From NCBI GenBank assembly GCA_002772605.1, contig PFDS01000040.1, forward strand, positions 32,619 to 96,618: a stretch of 64,000 bases of DNA, read 5' to 3'. The translations under genes were made by a program, and so were the position numbers. This DNA comes from Candidatus Peregrinibacteria bacterium CG10_big_fil_rev_8_21_14_0_10_49_16 (lineage in GTDB: Bacteria; Patescibacteriota; Gracilibacteria; Peribacterales; Peribacteraceae). The first letter of the stretch is position 1; each line of letters opens with the position of its first letter. Below are positions 1-7,609 of the stretch, piece by piece. Under the pieces are notes generated by a model. The model made no database searches. It was not told the origin of the DNA and was given only the letters and a program-made list of their open reading frames with translations.

Positions 1-2
1 AC

Positions 3-416
3 TCTATTCTCCAGGCAGGCATGCATCACCTCGAAGCGCAGTTTGATTTCGACAAATTAGAGACAGACTTGAAAGCACAAGACGTGCACATGATTGATCC
101 ATTTAGCAACGAATGCGATGCAGACAATCGTCTTTTCCTGAAACAAACGTTTACGGAAGGAGAAATGTGGCCAGTGGACCAGGAACGACTGGATACGGCT
201 CTATCACGCCGCGCCATTGGAAAAAAAACATACAATGCCATTATGCAAACACGAAAAGCAGTCGGGAGCGTCCTGGAGAACCTTGAAAGAAATATGGGAT
301 ATAAAGGTTTTAAACAGGAAGGCGTATCGGATGTTCTCGACCGCGTCGATCCCAAAAAACTTGCGGAGGAATCGGAAGAAACACGCCGTAAACTTACCAA
401 AACTATGTCATCCTGA
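3..416 (+). CDS. Hypothetical protein, probably 5'-truncated by the window edge
   Basis: The frame is open from the first complete codon of the window, so the ATG at 21 may be internal and the true start may lie upstream. The visible part (131 residues from that ATG) is soluble, charged and mostly predicted helical, with no domain I recognise. The stop codon TGA lies inside a repeat beginning TCATCCTGAGCC at 409, so the last residues (MSS) may be contributed by the repeat rather than by the original gene. It precedes the isoprenoid locus on the same strand with about 57 nt between. I cannot assign a function. Confidence 0.55.
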   Translation, partial: SILQAGMHHLEAQFDFDKLETDLKAQDVHMIDPFSNECDADNRLFLKQTFTEGEMWPVDQERLDTALSRRAIGKKTYNAIMQTRKAVGSVLENLERNMGYKGFKQEGVSDVLDRVDPKKLAEESEETRRKLTKTMSS

Positions 417-475
417 GCCTGTCTGCCGACAGGCAGGCAGGTCTGACAAAGGACGAAGTGCTACCATGCTTCTAT
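408..475. repeat. TCATCCTGAGCC-type intergenic palindromic repeat
   Basis: It begins TCATCCTGAGCCTGTC and contains a perfect short hairpin at 418-433 (CCTGTC, loop TGCC, GACAGG). It supplies the stop codon of the preceding gene and ends at the idi start codon. Related pieces occur at 21584-21605, 23037-23064, 34111-34145 and 36668-36683. Confidence 0.55.
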
Positions 476-1004
476 GACACGCGATGTTATCCTCGTTGAC
501 GTTCAGGGAAACGCGATCGGCACCATGGAAATCTTTTCCGCTCACGCAAAGCCTGGTCATCTCCACCGTGCATTTTCTGTGTGTGTCTTCCGAGAGAGCA
601 ACCGAGAAGAACTTCTCATTCAAAAACGGGCTCGTTTCAAACCTCTCTTCCCTCATCTCTGGAGCAATACTTGCTGCTCCCATCCATTTCCTGAAGAAAA
701 TATCGTCACTGCCGCAGAAAAACGTTTACAAGAAGAACTGGGGTTTACCTGTTTGCTAAAAAACGTGGGGGCATTTGTCTATCAGGCAGACGATCCTGCC
801 ACAGATCTCTCAGAACACGAACACGATACTGTCCTTATCGGCACTATGCCGAACGCTGAAATTATCCCCAATCCACACGAAGTTGCAGACTGGAAATGGA
901 TCACCATTCGTACACTACAACAAGACATGACCGCATATCCGGAAAAATATTCCCCTTGGTTTGCACAGGTTCTCACCATCGCTCTACAGTGTGCTCATGT
1001 CTGA
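474..1004 (+). CDS. idi: Isopentenyl-diphosphate delta-isomerase, type I
   Basis: The protein interconverts IPP and DMAPP, giving the allylic starter for prenyl chain elongation. It is a 176-residue Nudix-fold protein of typical length for type I IDI. The catalytic cysteine lies in NTCCSHP (residues 65-71; by homology the second Cys, residue 68), and the metal-binding and protonating acidic residues in EHEHD near residue 115. A Nudix-like helix with EKRLQEELG lies near residue 86. The CCSHP form resembles the eukaryotic type more than the E. coli VCGHP form. It is the first gene of a tightly packed cluster and overlaps uppS by 8 nt. An ordinary MutT-type Nudix protein is unlikely given the conserved Cys motif and the neighbours. 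Confidence 0.93.
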   Translation: MTRDVILVDVQGNAIGTMEIFSAHAKPGHLHRAFSVCVFRESNREELLIQKRARFKPLFPHLWSNTCCSHPFPEENIVTAAEKRLQEELGFTCLLKNVGAFVYQADDPATDLSEHEHDTVLIGTMPNAEIIPNPHEVADWKWITIRTLQQDMTAYPEKYSPWFAQVLTIALQCAHV

Positions 1005-1677
1005 GAAAAAACTTCATCTTGCCATTATTCCCGATGGCAATCGCCGCTGGGCACGTGCGAAGGGACTCCATCCATGGGAAGGTCATGCGCGGGCAGTGGA
1101 AAATTTTCGGACAATTTCCGACTGGTGCAGAGCACATGAACAGATCACCACCTTGACAATATGGTGTTTTTCAACGGAAAACTGGAAACGCGATAAAAAA
1201 GAGATCAGTAAGCTCATGTCACTTCTCGAAAATTATGTGAAGAAGAACCGTAACGATATGAACAAACAGCAAACACGTTTCCTGCATTCCGGCCGGAAAG
1301 ACCGAATTCCTGCATCGTTGGCAAAATCTTTCACAGAGATTGAAAAAGAAACTAAACATAATGTTAAGTTTAATTTACATCTTGCACTAGATTATGGGGG
1401 GAAAGATGAAATCTTGAGAGCAATAGAGCGAATGAAAAACAATGAAACACTCGCTCAAAATGACATACTGCGTCCCTACCTTGACCAACCAGATCTTCCC
1501 GATATCGACATCATCATTCGCACATCTGGGGAACATCGCACTAGCAACTTCTTTCTCTGGCAATCCACTTACGCCGAATGGTTCTTCCTTGAAAAGCATT
1601 TTCCAGACTTTGAAATAACAGACATTGAGCAAGTGCTTGACGAATACGTACAAAGGCAGCGACGATTTGGCGGATGA
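997..1677 (+). CDS. uppS: Undecaprenyl (polyprenyl) diphosphate synthase, cis-type
   Basis: This cis-prenyltransferase condenses IPP onto an allylic diphosphate to make the C55 carrier lipid used for peptidoglycan and other surface polymers. It has the family's N-terminal catalytic signature IIPDGNRRWA with the essential Asp, then FSTENWKR and the C-terminal substrate-binding motif IRTSGEHRTSNFFLWQS. At 226 residues it is slightly shorter than E. coli UppS (253). I chose the ATG at 997, 8 nt inside idi, because the conserved region starts eight residues later; an upstream TTG at 961 would only add idi-derived sequence. Its stop overlaps the next start as ATGA, which suggests translational coupling. 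Confidence 0.93.
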   Translation: MSEKKLHLAIIPDGNRRWARAKGLHPWEGHARAVENFRTISDWCRAHEQITTLTIWCFSTENWKRDKKEISKLMSLLENYVKKNRNDMNKQQTRFLHSGRKDRIPASLAKSFTEIEKETKHNVKFNLHLALDYGGKDEILRAIERMKNNETLAQNDILRPYLDQPDLPDIDIIIRTSGEHRTSNFFLWQSTYAEWFFLEKHFPDFEITDIEQVLDEYVQRQRRFGG

Positions 1678-2501
1678 ATGCCACCGAAAAAGCATCAGGC
1701 AAACTCATTCTCTCCGGCGAGTATGCCGTGGTATTTGGCCATCCGGGAATTGCCATCCCCATCCCCTTCACAACACAGGTAACTTACCATGAAAATAAGC
1801 ATTATGAAGAAGCTCAATATATACAAAAAATAAAAAAGGAGTGTGAGACATTCACCGAGCCTCTGTCAGGAACATTCACAGTAGAAAGCGCCATCCCTAT
1901 TGGCCGCGGCCTGGGATCATCCACGGCACTCGTGATTGCAATCGCACGATGTCTCAGCCTCACAAAAGAACAGGCTCTCTCCATCGAAGACACTATCAAC
2001 CCCGGCCACAGCGGCATCGACTTCGAAACCATCTGGCAGGAACGTCCGTTGAAATTTGTTAAAGGCCACAGGCCGGAGCCTGTCGATATCAATCTCGATT
2101 TCCTTGAAAATACCATCCTCATTGATACAGGAAAACCAAATGAAACAACACCAGAGTTGGTGAAATGGGTGAAAGACAATATGGCACCAGAAACATATCC
2201 CTTCCAGACCATCGCCCACTGCACCAAACGCCTCCTCCAAGGAGAATCTCCCCTCACAGTCTTCCCTGATCACCATCGGGCCCAAATCGCACTCGGCGTC
2301 GTCCCTAAAGAAGGGCAAAAACTTATTACAGAAATCGAATCCGTTGGCGGAGTAGCTAAAGTTCTCGGTGCGGGTGGAAGAACAGGCGGCGGAGGAATGG
2401 TATTGGCAGTACATTCGACGGTGAAGAACCTAGAAAAAGTCGCACAATACTTTGCTTTTCCCATCCATCCGCTTCAAAATGACTTGCTGCACCTTGCATG
2501 A
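1674..2501 (+). CDS. mvk: Mevalonate kinase (GHMP family)
   Basis: The predicted reaction is ATP-dependent phosphorylation of mevalonate to 5-phosphomevalonate. The 275-residue GHMP kinase has the N-terminal GKLILSGEYAVVFGHPGIA motif of mevalonate kinases, the ATP-binding PIGRGLGSSTAL loop near residues 75-86, the NPGHSGIDFE motif near residue 107 with the catalytic Asp, and the C-terminal glycine-rich KVLGAGGRTGGGGMVLA motif. It is the only GHMP kinase beside the decarboxylase in this cluster. A phosphomevalonate kinase of the same superfamily is the main alternative, but SGEYAVVFGHP and HSGID favour the first step. It is coupled to uppS (ATGA) and overlaps the next gene by 4 nt. Confidence 0.88.
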   Translation: MNATEKASGKLILSGEYAVVFGHPGIAIPIPFTTQVTYHENKHYEEAQYIQKIKKECETFTEPLSGTFTVESAIPIGRGLGSSTALVIAIARCLSLTKEQALSIEDTINPGHSGIDFETIWQERPLKFVKGHRPEPVDINLDFLENTILIDTGKPNETTPELVKWVKDNMAPETYPFQTIAHCTKRLLQGESPLTVFPDHHRAQIALGVVPKEGQKLITEIESVGGVAKVLGAGGRTGGGGMVLAVHSTVKNLEKVAQYFAFPIHPLQNDLLHLA

Positions 2502-3508
2502 TTACTGTCACCTCCACCCCAAACATCGCCTTTATTAAATACTGGGGGAACCGCCATCAGGAATTGCGCTTACCAACAAACGATTCCTTATCGATGACGC
2601 TCGATTCTCCCATCGTTGAAGTTTCCATAGAAGAAACCAACACATTTTCGGTTACTTCGAACAAGGAACTCACCAAAAAAGACCAAGCGCGCTTGAAAAT
2701 TCATCGAGAACTTGCACATCGCTACCTTACATCACTTCAGCCGGAATATGCACTACCGACAGTATCTGTCTCCATAACCTCACAAGTCCCCGCTGGTATT
2801 GGACTTGCCTCGTCTGCAGCAATTTTTAGCGGAATTACCAAAGCGTATGCCGAACTGCTCGCTCAAAAAGGAGTACACCTCACAAATGAACAGGTGAGTA
2901 TCATGGCACGATTAGGATCTGGTTCAGCCTGCCGCAGCATTCATGGGGGCTTTGTTGCCATACACGCAGGCTTAAGTGATAGCATCGATGCGGCAATAGC
3001 TGTTCAGATTGCTGACGAACATCACTGGAAACTCCACAATGTCGTTATTGCACCAAGTCTTCAGGAAAAAAAATATGGATCAAGTGAAGGTCACCAAATA
3101 GCACATACTAGTCCTTTCTTTACAGAAAGATTGCAGAAACTCTCAAAAAGACAACAAGAGTGCATTGATGCAATTTGTCATAAAGATTTTGAAAAACTCC
3201 AGCATGTGACTGAAGAGGATGCATGGAATATGCATAAAATTGCCGAAACGAGTACACCCTCTCTGTGTTACCTGACACAAGAAACGTATCGCATAACACA
3301 GGAAGTTGCACAACTACGAACAGAAAAACATCTGCCCGTTCTCTTCACTATGGATGCCGGACCCACGGTGCATCTTATCTGCACCGAAGAAGCCTGTGCC
3401 GATATCAGAGAATACGCTCACCAACAAACAGGATGCGCCATATTCGAAACAAAAGTAGGAACTGGCGCACAGAGGAAAGCTGCCAAGCATGAAACCTGGC
3501 AGCTGTAG
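2498..3508 (+). CDS. mvaD: Diphosphomevalonate decarboxylase
   Basis: This GHMP-fold enzyme phosphorylates and decarboxylates (5-di)phosphomevalonate to IPP (or isopentenyl phosphate). It is 336 residues, normal length. Visible family motifs are NIAFIKYWGNR near residue 9, the phosphate loop PAGIGLASSAA near residue 98, GSGSACRSIHGGFV near residue 141, and TMDAGPTVHLI near residue 289, which carries the catalytic Asp. The Lys, Arg and Asp that are lost in mevalonate 3-kinases of Thermoplasma are all present, so a true decarboxylase is favoured. Whether it prefers the mono- or diphosphate cannot be told from sequence. It overlaps the kinase by 4 nt and closes the first half of the isoprenoid cluster. 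Confidence 0.9.
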   Translation: MITVTSTPNIAFIKYWGNRHQELRLPTNDSLSMTLDSPIVEVSIEETNTFSVTSNKELTKKDQARLKIHRELAHRYLTSLQPEYALPTVSVSITSQVPAGIGLASSAAIFSGITKAYAELLAQKGVHLTNEQVSIMARLGSGSACRSIHGGFVAIHAGLSDSIDAAIAVQIADEHHWKLHNVVIAPSLQEKKYGSSEGHQIAHTSPFFTERLQKLSKRQQECIDAICHKDFEKLQHVTEEDAWNMHKIAETSTPSLCYLTQETYRITQEVAQLRTEKHLPVLFTMDAGPTVHLICTEEACADIREYAHQQTGCAIFETKVGTGAQRKAAKHETWQL

Positions 3509-3516
3509 AACTCTGG

Positions 3517-3711
3517 TCACACCACCAGTTTTTTGCTGCAAAATGGACAATACTGAATGGGGAGCTTGGCAGAAGTACTCTTCGTATCCCGATAGTTCAG
3601 CACGAGATGCAAAAAGGCTCCTTCATTCGGACATGCCACTACAATGCTGTGCTCAGGACACTTCTTACGAAATACATCATGCCCCTTACATCTGTGTACA
3701 GGCGTTGGCAT
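3517..3711 (-). CDS. Small Cys/His-rich putative zinc-binding protein
   Basis: This 64-residue protein has a run of possible zinc ligands: CKGH near residue 8, CPEH near residue 18, ACP near residue 27, and a C-terminal CPFCSKK. I do not recognise the family. The ATG at 3711 is preceded by a very good Shine-Dalgarno site (AGGAGG, 8 nt spacing), the main reason to believe the gene is real. A GTG three codons upstream lies too close to that site. It converges on mvaD with an 8 nt gap and interrupts the mevalonate cluster together with the next minus-strand gene. Confidence 0.6.
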   Translation of the reverse strand: MPTPVHRCKGHDVFRKKCPEHSIVVACPNEGAFLHLVLNYRDTKSTSAKLPIQYCPFCSKKLVV

Positions 3712-3782
3712 AGAAATCACCTCCTTTCAAGCAATAAATGACCAGTTACACTGAACATACTTCAAAAATATATAGATAAACA

Positions 3783-3811
3783 AGGGCAGTCATCGACATG
3801 ACGACTGCCCT
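3783..3811 (-). terminator. Probable intrinsic terminator after the small membrane protein gene
   Basis: A stem of AGGGCAGTC against GACTGCCCT closes a short loop and is followed on the minus strand by TTGTTTATC. It sits just past the stop codon of the 3817-4116 gene. The U-tract is imperfect. Confidence 0.55.
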
Positions 3812-3816
3812 GTCAC

Positions 3817-4116
3817 TTACTGCTCCTTTGGAGCGTGTTCTTTGGAAATTTGCACTTCCATAGAAATCTTTTTCCGTGTGAATCGCGAATGGAGCATCGT
3901 TGCAACCACGCTTCCCACAGCAGTACCCGCTGCATAACACAGGATATCCACTACCGACGGAACGTTCGTGACTACATGCCGAATGAGAAGAAGCCACGCG
4001 CCACTGACCAGAAACGTCCATCCGGCATTGAGGAAGTTCCGTTCCGTGTATGCAACGATTCTCAGCCGCATTACTACAAGAAAATCCCACAGAAACCCAA
4101 GCAGAAAGTATCCCAT
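3817..4116 (-). CDS. Small membrane protein of unknown function
   Basis: The predicted product is 99 residues with an N-terminal hydrophobic segment (MGYFLLGFLWDFLVV), a second around AGWTFLVSGAWLLLI, a third around VVDILCYAAGTAVGSVVA, and a charged tail. The topology and the second and third helices recall small DUF2179/DUF5698-type membrane proteins, but I cannot confirm the family. The ATG at 4116 has a strong GGGAGG site 5 nt upstream; a longer start at 4143 lacks one. It sits head to head with the HMG-CoA reductase gene and is followed by a hairpin terminator. Confidence 0.6.
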   Translation of the reverse strand: MGYFLLGFLWDFLVVMRLRIVAYTERNFLNAGWTFLVSGAWLLLIRHVVTNVPSVVDILCYAAGTAVGSVVATMLHSRFTRKKISMEVQISKEHAPKEQ

Positions 4117-4185
4117 ATGTCCCTCCTTCCCTTGCTCTTTCAAGGAACAATACTAACAAGTAGTATATATCAGAACAGAAAGAGA

Positions 4186-5364
4186 ATGATAGCACAAATA
4201 CGTATGGATTTCCGCACCCTCTCCATTCACGGCCGACGAGAAACACTGGAACGAAAATTCTGCATTGATCTCTCAACACTCGCCATCAATGAGAAACACA
4301 TTGGGCATGCCAACGAAAGAAACTGTGAACAGATGTTCGGCCATGTGCCGATTCCTGTCGGGTACGCGGGACCACTTTCTATTACATTGAGCTGCGAGGA
4401 GAAGATCGAAGCGCACTTGCCACTGGCAACGACAGAAGCCGCACTGATCGCCAGTGTGAACCGCGGATGTAAAGCTCTGCGGGAAGCGGGAGGAGCGCAG
4501 ACAACATCGATCTATCACGGCATCACCCGATCCATTGCATTAAGAATGCAGAATGCAGAATGCAGAATGCAGAATTACGAAGAAGAAATTTCTCTAAAAA
4601 AAGAGGAATGGGTTGCGGTAGGTGAAGCAACCAGTAACCATCTCAAAATTTTGAAGTACGAAATAGACACACACGAAGATCTCCTCTTCCTCACCATCTA
4701 CGCCGACACAGATGAAGCAATGGGAATGAATATGGTGACGATTGCAGCGGAGGAAATTGGAAAATGGATGGAAAAAAACTTCAACCTGGAATGTATAACC
4801 GTAGCCGCAAATGTGGATAGCGATAAAAAACCGAGTCAAAGAACAAAGGAAAAAGGGCGCGGATATGAAGTGACGGCGACAGCTGTTCTTTCTGAAGAAG
4901 TCGTAGAATCAGTTCTCAAAACCACCCCGAAAGCACTGCTGGAAGTAGCGCATGCAAAATTGAAAGTTGGCTCGGAAATCGCCGGGGCTCTCGGCAAAAA
5001 CTGTCATGCTGCTAACATCATCGCCGCCCTCTACCTCGCAACAGGACAGGATGCGGCACATGTTGTGGAGGGATCATTGGCAGAAACGCAAGTAAAAATT
5101 GATAATGGACAATTGAAAGTGATTGTACGAAATCCGGCAATCCTCGTTGGGATCCGCGGCGGCGGCACAACCCTTCCTGCCCAATCCCAAGCTCTCAATC
5201 TTCTACTAAAATCTACAGTTTCAGGTCTACAGTCTACGCAACAGCTTGCTGAAACCATCGGCGCGGCAGTTCTCGCTGGCGAACTCTCTCTCCTCGCAGC
5301 TCAATCCAGCCACACACTCGCAAAAAGTCATAAATTCCTTGCACGATCTAGCCCCCTCCCCTAG
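4186..5364 (+). CDS. mvaA: Hydroxymethylglutaryl-CoA reductase
   Basis: The enzyme reduces HMG-CoA to mevalonate with NAD(P)H. Key elements are HVPIPVGYAGPL, the catalytic Glu in ATTEAALIASVNRG, DTDEAMGMNMVTIAAE, the catalytic Lys in NVDSDKKPSQR, and the C-terminal His in LAKSHKF. The length is 392 residues from the ATG at 4186; 4204 is an alternative. Sequence upstream of 4186 in the same frame is antisense to the small membrane protein gene and was excluded. Between the Glu motif and the DAMGMNM motif there is an odd insertion encoded by four tandem AGAATGC heptamers. The C-terminus (RSSPLP) runs into a repeat that provides the stop. It opens the second half of the mevalonate cluster. Confidence 0.92.
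   Translation: MIAQIRMDFRTLSIHGRRETLERKFCIDLSTLAINEKHIGHANERNCEQMFGHVPIPVGYAGPLSITLSCEEKIEAHLPLATTEAALIASVNRGCKALREAGGAQTTSIYHGITRSIALRMQNAECRMQNYEEEISLKKEEWVAVGEATSNHLKILKYEIDTHEDLLFLTIYADTDEAMGMNMVTIAAEEIGKWMEKNFNLECITVAANVDSDKKPSQRTKEKGRGYEVTATAVLSEEVVESVLKTTPKALLEVAHAKLKVGSEIAGALGKNCHAANIIAALYLATGQDAAHVVEGSLAETQVKIDNGQLKVIVRNPAILVGIRGGGTTLPAQSQALNLLLKSTVSGLQSTQQLAETIGAAVLAGELSLLAAQSSHTLAKSHKFLARSSPLP
4543..4570 (+). repeat. Four tandem AGAATGC heptamers inside the HMG-CoA reductase gene
   Basis: Four perfect 7-nt units encode RMQNAECRMQN within the coding frame. Because 7 is not a multiple of 3, gain or loss of one unit would shift the frame. Confidence 0.95.
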
Positions 5365-5366
5365 CC

Positions 5367-5392
5367 CCTCCCTCAAGGGAGGAGAACTCCTC
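5367..5392. repeat. Double short hairpin after HMG-CoA reductase
   Basis: CCTCCCT-CA-AGGGAGG (5367-5382) is followed directly by a second small inverted repeat, GGAG-AA-CTCC. The element overlaps the end of the reductase gene and lies in the short gap before HMG-CoA synthase. Confidence 0.5.
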
Positions 5393-5436
5393 CATCTACC
5401 TCCTGATCCATCACTATTTCTGATAAACTTTTTCCC

Positions 5437-6462
5437 ATGCATTCTGTAATCATTGGTTTCGGCAAATACCTCCCTCGTTATCGTATCCGCACGGAAGAAA
5501 TAGCCAAACACTGGCAACAAGATGCAGCACATATTACTCAATCTCTTGGTATCGAAGAGAAAACGGTGCCGGCAGAGAACGAAGATAGTTTTACATTCGC
5601 ATACGAAGCAGCCAAACAAGCTATCGAGGTTGCCAATATTCCTTCATCAGAAATTTCCGCCTGTTTCGTGGGATCGGAGAGTCACCCCTACGCCGTGAAA
5701 CCTACAAGCGGAATGCTGGTTTCTGCCCTCGAACTCCACCCGTTCTCTCACGCAGCTGACCTGGAATTCGCCTGTAAGGCAGGAACCGCAGCAATGCAAA
5801 TTGTGGACAGTTTCATACGGTCAAAACAAATCGAATACGGCCTTGCCATTGGCACAGACAGAGCACAGGCAAAAGCTGGCGATGCACTGGAGTATTCCGC
5901 GGCTGCTGGGGCCGCCGCCCTACTTCTTGGATCCGAAAAACACGAAAATGCCCTTTGTCGCATGGACCATACGCTCTCTTTCACCACAGACACACCCGAT
6001 TTCTGGCGAAGTGAAGGGGCATCTCACCCTGAACACGCCGGCCGCTTCACCGGCGAACCCGGCTACTTCTCTCACATGCGCGAAACCATCAGTGGTCTCC
6101 TAACCGCTACCCACTCATCGCTCCCTGCTATTCATCATGTGGTCCTCCATATGCCCAATGCGAAATTTCCCAAAAAAATCATGAAAGAGTTTGGATGTAC
6201 GGATGCACAAGTTGCACATGGGTTTATCGTCCCTACTATCGGAAATACGTATAGCGCCTGTTCCCTCCTTGGCCTGGTAAACGTCCTACAACATGCTAAG
6301 AAAGAAGAAAGGATTATGCTGGTTTCCTATGGCTCTGGAGCAGGATGCGATGCTTTCCTGATGACCATGCTCCGACACGGGATGACGCTCTCTGAAGAAA
6401 GGAGAGATCTGGAGTATGTCTCCTACAGCAAATATTCTCAGCTGGTACAATCTCACCAGTAA
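5437..6462 (+). CDS. mvaS: Hydroxymethylglutaryl-CoA synthase, archaeal type
   Basis: The enzyme condenses acetyl-CoA with acetoacetyl-CoA to HMG-CoA. It is a 341-residue thiolase-fold protein matching the short archaeal form rather than the ~390-residue Gram-positive or eukaryotic form. Motifs include VGSESHPYAVKPT, the nucleophilic Cys in LEFACKAGTAA, DTPDFWRSEG, a His in VVLHMPNAKFP, and GNTYSACS near the C-terminus. In archaea this enzyme forms a channelling complex with a thiolase and a DUF35 protein; here the next two genes encode a thiolase and a DUF35-like domain, which strongly supports the assignment. Its end overlaps the earliest possible thiolase start. Confidence 0.92.
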   Translation: MHSVIIGFGKYLPRYRIRTEEIAKHWQQDAAHITQSLGIEEKTVPAENEDSFTFAYEAAKQAIEVANIPSSEISACFVGSESHPYAVKPTSGMLVSALELHPFSHAADLEFACKAGTAAMQIVDSFIRSKQIEYGLAIGTDRAQAKAGDALEYSAAAGAAALLLGSEKHENALCRMDHTLSFTTDTPDFWRSEGASHPEHAGRFTGEPGYFSHMRETISGLLTATHSSLPAIHHVVLHMPNAKFPKKIMKEFGCTDAQVAHGFIVPTIGNTYSACSLLGLVNVLQHAKKEERIMLVSYGSGAGCDAFLMTMLRHGMTLSEERRDLEYVSYSKYSQLVQSHQ

Positions 6463-6499
6463 TCTATACTACAGATACCAATCCTCTGAACTGACTCAC

Positions 6500-7609
6500 G
6501 TGCAGAGAGACATCTTCCTTATTGGCTCGGGACAAACACGCTTTGGCGAATGGTGGCATATGAGCCTCCAAGATCTCGTACAGAAAGCAATGGACACAAG
6601 TATAGAAAATGCACCATGTACAGCACTGGATATTGACATGGTCATTACGGCAAACATGCTGGGGGAACTCACAAATAATCAAGCACATGTTGGCGCTCTC
6701 GCCTCTGCACTCCTTCCACATAAACCCCCGGCCCTTCGTATCGAAGCAGCATGTGCATCCGGTTCTGTTGCTCTTCATACGGCTTGCGCATTCCTTGAAA
6801 GTGAACGTGCTGAAACAATTCTTGTTCTTGGTGTAGAGAAAATGACAGATGTCTCTTCTGAGCAGATCACACGCGCGCTCATGGGAGCATCAGACAACGA
6901 AAAGGACCAAGTGCCTGGTCTGACATTTCCCGGAATTTTTGGACTGATTGCCAAGCGGTATATGTACGAATACGGACTCAAACGTGAAGAGTTGAATATC
7001 GTGAGTGCACGCCATCACGAAAATGCATCAAAGAACCCCAACGCGCAATTTCGTAGCCCCATTGCACCAGAGTCCGTGGAGACAAGCCCCCTTGTTGCCG
7101 ATCCGCTTCACATGCTCGATTGCTCCCCCATTAGCGATGGGGCTGCTGCGTGCATCCTGAGCACAAAGTACAAAAGTCCTTTTCAACTGCGTGCATCGAC
7201 ACTCGCAAATGATGCGGTCAGTATTACTGACCGTGAATCCATTACAAGCTTCTCTGCAACAAAAGAAGCTCTGGAAAAAGCATTGAAAGAGGCATGTATT
7301 AGACGAGAAGATATTGCCACAATCGAACATCACGACTGTTTTTCCATTGCAGCAGTGATCAACATGGAAGACTTGGGCTTCGCAGATAAAGGAAAGGGCA
7401 TTGAATGTTACACAAAACCTTCATCACACACCTTTAATGCTAGTGGGGGCTTAAAAGCCTGCGGCCACCCTGTTGGTGCAACCGGCATTAAGCAATTGAT
7501 CGATGTGCGTAAACAGTTAGAACACTCACAGAGTCGTTACGGATTGGCCCACAACTTCGGCGGTGCCTGCGCCACCTGTTGCGTCCATATCCTCGAGTAC
7601 ACCGTATAA
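6500..7609 (+). CDS. Acetyl-CoA C-acetyltransferase (archaeal-type thiolase)
   Basis: Predicted to condense two acetyl-CoA to acetoacetyl-CoA, the first step of the mevalonate route. The SCP2-thiolase-like protein begins FLIGSGQTRFGEWW, has the nucleophilic Cys in EAACASGSVALH, the HDCFS segment near the middle of the C-terminal half, and the C-terminal GLKACGHPVGATG motif. I favour the GTG at 6500 because the conserved domain starts four residues later; an ATG at 6416 would add 28 residues and overlap mvaS by 47 nt. The gene lies between mvaS and the DUF35-kinase fusion, matching the archaeal thiolase/HMGCS/DUF35 complex. Confidence 0.9.
   Translation: MQRDIFLIGSGQTRFGEWWHMSLQDLVQKAMDTSIENAPCTALDIDMVITANMLGELTNNQAHVGALASALLPHKPPALRIEAACASGSVALHTACAFLESERAETILVLGVEKMTDVSSEQITRALMGASDNEKDQVPGLTFPGIFGLIAKRYMYEYGLKREELNIVSARHHENASKNPNAQFRSPIAPESVETSPLVADPLHMLDCSPISDGAAACILSTKYKSPFQLRASTLANDAVSITDRESITSFSATKEALEKALKEACIRREDIATIEHHDCFSIAAVINMEDLGFADKGKGIECYTKPSSHTFNASGGLKACGHPVGATGIKQLIDVRKQLEHSQSRYGLAHNFGGACATCCVHILEYTV

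Noticed and set aside
3489..3713. Plus-strand frame after mvaD
   Set aside because: It is opposite the Cys/His-rich gene that has a strong Shine-Dalgarno site, and shows no motif.
3835..4185. Long N-terminal extension of the HMG-CoA reductase frame
   Set aside because: It is antisense to a small membrane-protein gene with a strong Shine-Dalgarno site and is low in conserved motifs; the catalytic domain starts after 4186.
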